DNA of 64,000 nt, taken from Camarhynchus parvulus (taxonomy: Eukaryota > Chordata > Aves > Passeriformes > Thraupidae). The notes under the pieces were generated by a model. That model was not told the origin of the DNA and ran no database searches. It worked only from the letters and a program-made list of their open reading frames with translations. Shown piece by piece: positions 63,501 through 64,000 of this stretch. Location: contig NC_044571.1 in the NCBI RefSeq assembly GCF_901933205.1, positions 70,681,689 through 70,745,688 of the forward strand, given 5' to 3'. Position 1 is the stretch's first letter. Every line of letters begins with the position of its first letter. Both the position numbers and the translations under genes were made by a program.

Positions 63501-63571
63501 TGGCAGAACCCAAGCGGAAGCCATCTCTCTTCTGGCATACCTTCAACAAACTCACTCCCTTTAAAAAGTGA
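22894..63571 (+). CDS. SPATA13: SPATA13 (ASEF2) Cdc42/Rac guanine nucleotide exchange factor, long isoform, 12 coding exons
   Basis: The joined exons are 22894-24531, 37432-37794, 40951-41095, 49725-49861, 50428-50607, 51663-51848, 53926-54105, 54727-54959, 57361-57490, 57915-58287, 62099-62173 and 63390-63571. They give 1273 residues with intact frame and GT-AG junctions. Order: disordered Ser-rich region (1-~600), APC-binding region (~640-760), SH3 (~765-825, ALWDH, WWWG and WFPASFV motifs), DH/RhoGEF (~858-1040), PH (~1070-1185) and a conserved tail ending LTPFKK. Known for the family: ASEF2 activates Cdc42 and Rac1, is autoinhibited by SH3 and tail contacts with the catalytic half, is released by APC binding, and promotes cell migration and filopodia. 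ARHGEF4 and ARHGEF9 are close paralogues, but the exon 3-5 sequence and tail fit SPATA13 best. The ATG at 22894 has A at -3 and gives a length close to the human long form. An uncaught small exon in the 12.9 kb second intron cannot be excluded. Confidence 0.93.
32535..32580 (+). repeat. C-rich then A-rich low-complexity tract
   Basis: CCCTCCCCTCCCCCC followed by A-rich sequence broken by single or double G. Confidence 0.8.
32915..32928 (+). repeat. Poly(A) tract, 14 nt
   Basis: Uninterrupted A run in intron 2. Confidence 0.85.
36735..37025 (-). mobile_element. CR1 LINE, 5'-truncated 3' end, antisense to SPATA13
   Basis: The plus strand shows the reverse complement of the conserved CR1 3' region: ATCATAGGATGGGTTGG, then GGAAGGGACCTT, a segment matching the TTGCCCAGAGCCCCATT block, and a TTGTTGCCCCTTATCCTG block further in. 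The 3' terminus lies at the left edge, as expected for a minus-strand copy. The element is about 290 bp and diverged by substitutions and small indels. No reverse transcriptase sequence remains. It ends roughly 400 bp upstream of the exon 3 acceptor. Confidence 0.88.
37432..37794 (+). CDS. SPATA13: SPATA13 exon 3: junction region leading into the APC-binding region
   Basis: 363 nt, phase 0 to phase 0, 121 residues (547-667 of the long form). It starts [10 protein letters not shown] and ends [18 protein letters not shown]...NLLTQ. The second half matches, from memory, the start of the human 652-residue short ASEF2 isoform ([16 protein letters not shown]...LLTQ), which fixes both frame and gene identity. 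An in-frame ATG at 37564 could start a 683-residue short isoform in this species, but its context (C at -3) is weak. The acceptor is AG at 37430-37431, preceded by a purine run, so usage may be regulated; skipping would keep frame. The donor is GTAAGA at 37795. Confidence 0.92.
37795..40950 (+). other. SPATA13: SPATA13 intron 3
   Basis: GTAAGA donor and GGTAG acceptor (40946-40950) after a T/C-rich tract. It contains an antisense CR1 fragment at about 40383-40675 and one copy (39851-39874) of a 24-nt sequence also found exactly at 35711-35734 in intron 2. The rest is AT-rich and without recognisable features. Confidence 0.8.
40383..40675 (-). mobile_element. CR1 LINE, truncated 3' region, antisense to SPATA13
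   Basis: The plus strand carries the reverse complement of the CR1 3' region: a CCTGTTCTAGTGTTTTACC block, CTTGTCCTCTCACTG, GTAAAAAGTCCCCCTCCAGC, TGAGGTCTCCCTGGAGC, CAGGCTGAACAACCCC-like sequence and CTTCATAGGAGAGGTGCTCC. These blocks are in the same order as in standard avian CR1 antisense sequence. Both the extreme 3' tail and the coding part are missing. It ends about 275 bp before the exon 4 acceptor. Confidence 0.88.
40951..41095 (+). CDS. SPATA13: SPATA13 exon 4: N-terminal part of the APC-binding region
   Basis: 145 nt, entering in phase 0 and leaving one base over. It encodes [20 protein letters not shown] and then a conserved segment through [23 protein letters not shown] (residues 668-715). 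This is nearly identical to the human short isoform as I recall it. The segment is Pro- and Arg-rich and lies just before the acidic part of the ABR. Acceptor TCGGTAG at 40944-40950; donor GTAAGA at 41096. Confidence 0.95.
42171..42313 (+). mobile_element. tRNA-Ile-derived SINE with CR1-like tail (TguSINE1 type)
   Basis: The head reproduces tRNA-Ile: an A-box-like GAGCTCAGTTGG at 42178-42189, an anticodon-arm region GTGTTGATAATGC and a B-box-like GGTTTGATCCC at 42223-42233, followed by GGGCCATTCACTTAAG. The tail has CR1 3' features: GATTTGATGATCTTAG, GGGTCCTTTCCAACTC and TCTGTGATTCTGAG, which would let CR1 reverse transcriptase recognise it. From memory this is the layout of the SINE family described in zebra finch. 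Several box positions are mutated, so Pol III activity is unlikely. Confidence 0.85.
42323..43330 (+). mobile_element. Probable solo LTR of a songbird endogenous retrovirus
   Basis: The segment begins with TG (42323 or 42325) and can be read to a CA at 43326-43327. It contains an imperfect 51-bp-spaced duplication around 42796 and 42847 (GCTGCCTCTGGCACTG versus GCTGCCTCCGGCACTG), an AATAAA at 43171-43176 and a GTAAAATATTGGAACT block near the end. Overall composition and order resemble LTRs I recall from passerine ERVL-type elements. No internal viral genes are visible, and no clear target-site duplication was found, so the boundaries are approximate. It could instead be unrelated repeat-rich DNA. 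Confidence 0.5.
44380..44760 (+). repeat. Possible ancient L3/CR1-like LINE fragment
   Basis: The stretch from about 44590 to 44750 (GGAGGAGGAAAAGAGCC, then AGGAAAAGATCTTACAATC, GTCAGTGCAGTGCATAGTAAC and GTCAAAACAGTAAATAAAAG) follows the order of a block I recall from old L3/CR1 elements (a GGAAAAGAGATCTTGGAGTC-like block, then a CAGCAGTCAAAAAAGC-like block). It is very diverged. The upstream limit is a guess. Confidence 0.35.
47020..47314 (+). promoter_or_regulatory. SPATA13: Alternative, intragenic SPATA13 promoter and 5'UTR
   Basis: A small GC-rich, CpG-containing patch (about 47025-47200) stands out from AT-rich intron sequence and lies immediately upstream of the coding first exon at 47315. 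An in-frame TAG at 47297-47299 precedes that ATG, showing the frame is closed upstream. The start site is not determinable here. An E-box (CACCTG) lies at 47290-47295. Confidence 0.6.
47315..47369 (+). CDS. SPATA13: Alternative coding first exon of SPATA13 short isoform
   Basis: The ATG at 47315 opens [18 protein letters not shown] and then a donor GTACGT at 47370. The exon leaves one base, exactly the phase needed by exon 5 at 49725, giving ...[13 protein letters not shown]. The peptide closely resembles, from memory, an annotated mammalian ASEF2 isoform beginning [18 protein letters not shown], which is strong evidence that it is a conserved exon rather than chance. The resulting protein would be 576 residues, lacking exons 2-4 but keeping the acidic ABR end, SH3, DH, PH and tail. 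Confidence 0.8.
48851..48878 (+). repeat. (GTCA)7 microsatellite
   Basis: Seven perfect GTCA units in intron 4, about 850 bp before exon 5. Perfect tetranucleotide repeats of this length are likely to vary between individuals. Confidence 0.95.
49725..49861 (+). CDS. SPATA13: SPATA13 exon 5: acidic core of the APC-binding region
   Basis: 137 nt encoding (V)[20 protein letters not shown], then [20 protein letters not shown] and LAINE (residues 716-761). The acidic DDNGSEED stretch followed by YSYEELCQ is the segment of ASEF proteins known to bind the armadillo repeats of APC. The first two bases complete the codon begun in exon 4 or in the alternative first exon. A second AG nine bases into the exon (49732-49733) could be used as a tandem acceptor. 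Donor GTAATG at 49862. Confidence 0.95.
49862..50427 (+). other. SPATA13: SPATA13 intron 5
   Basis: A 566-nt intron with a GTAATG donor and a TCTTAG acceptor after a T/C-rich tract. No repeat or additional exon seen. Confidence 0.9.
50428..50607 (+). CDS. SPATA13: SPATA13 exon 6: SH3 domain
   Basis: 180 nt, phase 0 to 0, residues 762-821. It encodes nearly the whole SH3 fold: ALWDH (RT-loop start, with W in place of the usual Y), [11 protein letters not shown], the WWWG motif and WFPASFV at the C-terminal strand. In ASEF proteins this SH3 contributes, with the ABR, to APC binding and, with the C-terminal tail, to autoinhibition. The sequence is almost identical to the human protein as recalled. 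Donor GTGAGT at 50608. Confidence 0.96.
50608..51662 (+). other. SPATA13: SPATA13 intron 6
   Basis: A 1055-nt intron, GTGAGT to CTGCAG. Nothing recognisable inside. Confidence 0.9.
51663..51848 (+). CDS. SPATA13: SPATA13 exon 7: SH3-DH linker and start of the DH domain
   Basis: 186 nt, residues 822-883. [10 protein letters not shown] continues from the SH3. An acidic, low-complexity linker ([10 protein letters not shown]) follows, then the first DH helix with [19 protein letters not shown], matching conserved region 1 of RhoGEF domains (the E of TERVY is the GTPase-contacting position in the family). Ends DICE before GTACAT. Confidence 0.95.
51849..53925 (+). other. SPATA13: SPATA13 intron 7
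   Basis: A 2077-nt intron, GTACAT to TTTCAG. It contains a 20-T tract at 52651-52670 followed by a TTTTTAG at 52674-52680 that looks like a strong cryptic acceptor, but no conserved exon follows it. Confidence 0.88.
52651..52670 (+). repeat. Poly(T) tract, 20 nt
   Basis: A 20-T run in intron 7, followed by CCATTTTTAG. Confidence 0.95.
53926..54105 (+). CDS. SPATA13: SPATA13 exon 8: DH domain, second part
   Basis: 180 nt, phase 0 to 0, residues 884-943: [14 protein letters not shown] through [20 protein letters not shown] to [12 protein letters not shown] and the following helix match DH conserved region 2 surroundings. Very close to the human sequence recalled. Donor GTAGGT at 54106. Confidence 0.95.
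54106..54726 (+). other. SPATA13: SPATA13 intron 8
   Basis: A 621-nt intron, GTAGGT to AATAG, with a long T tract just before the acceptor. No other feature seen. Confidence 0.9.
54727..54959 (+). CDS. SPATA13: SPATA13 exon 9: DH domain core with conserved region 3
   Basis: 233 nt, residues 944-1020 plus two bases of residue 1021. It encodes [15 protein letters not shown], then [15 protein letters not shown] and the signature [20 protein letters not shown], which corresponds to DH conserved region 3, the helix that contacts the GTPase switch regions. Donor GTGAGA at 54960. Confidence 0.96.
54960..57360 (+). other. SPATA13: SPATA13 intron 9
   Basis: A 2401-nt intron, GTGAGA to TCCCAG. Around 55165-55340 it is strongly purine-rich. 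No recognisable mobile element. Confidence 0.88.
55165..55340 (+). repeat. Purine-rich low-complexity stretch
   Basis: A/G-dominated sequence with repeated AGAGA, GGAGAA and AAAGAAA units, without a fixed period. Confidence 0.6.
57361..57490 (+). CDS. SPATA13: SPATA13 exon 10: end of the DH domain and DH-PH linker helix
   Basis: 130 nt; its first base completes a Ser codon split by intron 9. Encodes [20 protein letters not shown], then [23 protein letters not shown] (residues 1022-1064). The long helix running into the PH domain is typical of ASEF and collybistin structures. Donor GTGAGT at 57491. Confidence 0.95.
57491..57914 (+). other. SPATA13: SPATA13 intron 10
   Basis: A 424-nt intron, GTGAGT to TCCTAG. 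Nothing recognisable inside. Confidence 0.9.
57915..58287 (+). CDS. SPATA13: SPATA13 exon 11: PH domain
   Basis: 373 nt, residues 1065-1188 plus one base. It contains the whole PH domain: [13 protein letters not shown] (strand 1), [16 protein letters not shown] (strands 3-4), the variable acidic loop DEDGRDKD-like segment and the C-terminal helix with [14 protein letters not shown] containing the near-invariant Trp. PH domains of this family bind phosphoinositides weakly and, in the ASEF group, position the DH domain. The exon ends EDKEMG. Donor GTGAGT at 58288. Confidence 0.96.
58288..62098 (+). other. SPATA13: SPATA13 intron 11
   Basis: A 3811-nt intron, GTGAGT to TGTAG. It contains a 19-nt interrupted palindrome at 61395-61413 overlapping an octamer motif. 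I recognise no mobile element or further exon. Confidence 0.88.
62099..62173 (+). CDS. SPATA13: SPATA13 exon 12: post-PH segment
   Basis: 75 nt, phase 1 in and out. Encodes (G)[20 protein letters not shown] and GKIK, matching the human [17 protein letters not shown] segment as recalled. It links the PH domain to the tail and is strongly basic. A 25-codon exon; skipping it would keep the frame. Confidence 0.93.
62174..63389 (+). other. SPATA13: SPATA13 intron 12
   Basis: A 1216-nt intron, GTGGGT to CTGCAG. Nothing recognisable inside. Confidence 0.9.
63390..63571 (+). CDS. SPATA13: SPATA13 exon 13 (terminal coding exon): autoinhibitory C-terminal tail
   Basis: Encodes (G)[20 protein letters not shown], then [20 protein letters not shown] and [19 protein letters not shown], stop TGA at 63569-63571. 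The tail is distinctive for SPATA13; in mammals it binds the SH3 region to hold the GEF inactive and also binds neurabin-2/spinophilin (family knowledge). Compared with the human protein as recalled, two residues (VS) are added at the exon start. The sequence from 63572 to the window edge is 3'UTR. Confidence 0.96.
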
Positions 63572-64000
63572 GAGGCCAAAGGACCTGGAAGGACATCAGC
63601 ACAGAGGGAGACTCACTCCAGAGAAGGACCTTGGAGACATGGTCAAGCTTACTTGAGCTCAGTGAATCTCCCATTTCAGAGGCAGAACCTTGGGTTCCCT
63701 TGAGCCAGGAATGCAGCCTTTGTCTTGGATAAGAAAGAAGTTTGTCAGGGCTGCTCTGAAGTCCATGTTGCCAAGTGTCAGCATTGCTGATGAAGAGCAG
63801 TCTCTCTTCTGACAAAGACAACTTGCTGTTACTCAGAAACAGCAGTATTTGATCTCTGTTTCTTAGATATAAGAAGTAGTTGAAGTAGTGATGGAATTGT
63901 GCAGGTCATTGTAACATTTCATTTTTCTTAACCTTATATTGATGGCCAAATTTTGGATAGGGAGGAATTTTTCTATAGGGATGTATCAGCAAGGAGTCTT
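63572..64000 (+). other. SPATA13: SPATA13 3'UTR, partial
   Basis: Follows the TGA directly and continues past the window edge. No AATAAA or close variant in a plausible position is seen, so polyadenylation occurs further downstream. Confidence 0.8.

Noticed and set aside
1..64000. CRISPR array, bacterial operon, phage or gene cluster
   Set aside because: The window is vertebrate DNA with spliced exons, CR1 LINEs and a SINE; no regularly spaced repeats or prokaryotic gene structure are present.
1..64000. Paralogues ARHGEF4 or ARHGEF9 as the gene identity
   Set aside because: SH3-DH-PH parts alone would fit any of the three, but the exon 3-5 sequence, the alternative first exon and the tail ending [13 protein letters not shown] fit SPATA13 best from memory.

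Overview
The window looks like a stretch of songbird (passerine) chromosome. It carries one protein-coding gene on the plus strand, the orthologue of SPATA13 (ASEF2), an SH3-DH-PH guanine nucleotide exchange factor for Cdc42/Rac. The bird assignment rests on three truncated CR1 LINE copies, the low repeat density and compact introns. The songbird assignment rests on a tRNA-Ile-headed SINE with a CR1-like tail (TguSINE1 type) and a probable songbird-type solo LTR next to it. The gene assignment rests on close protein similarity, recalled rather than searched, across all exons from the ABR-SH3 region to the C-terminal tail.

Layout. 1-20640: no gene recognised; it contains one decayed 1.5 kb CR1 copy (about 6395-7915) and simple repeats. 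20640-21690: TATA-poor CpG island promoter with a probable non-coding first exon ending at 20986. 22750-24531: a very large exon with the long-isoform start codon at 22894, encoding a serine-rich, basic, apparently disordered N-terminal half. 37432-41095: two exons leading into the APC-binding region. 47020-47369: a second, smaller GC-rich promoter with an alternative coding first exon. 49725-63571: nine exons encoding the acidic ABR end, SH3, DH, PH and the C-terminal autoinhibitory tail. The 3'UTR runs off the right edge; no AATAAA is seen before 64000.

The splice phases fit at every junction from 22750 to the stop codon. The joined frame is 1321 sense codons from 22750, or 1273 residues from the ATG at 22894, close to the roughly 1277 residues I recall for the human long isoform. 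The alternative first exon at 47315 is phase-compatible with exon 5 and would give a 576-residue protein that keeps the late ABR, SH3, DH and PH parts but drops the N-terminal half.

I found no sign of a novel multi-gene system. The points most worth checking are the alternative promoter and start exon, the long-isoform start and its upstream ORFs, a 9-nt tandem acceptor in the APC-binding region, an unusually purine-rich acceptor before exon 3, a 24-nt exact repeat on either side of exon 3, and possible intronic termination after the large exon. Family knowledge is from memory; no database search was run.
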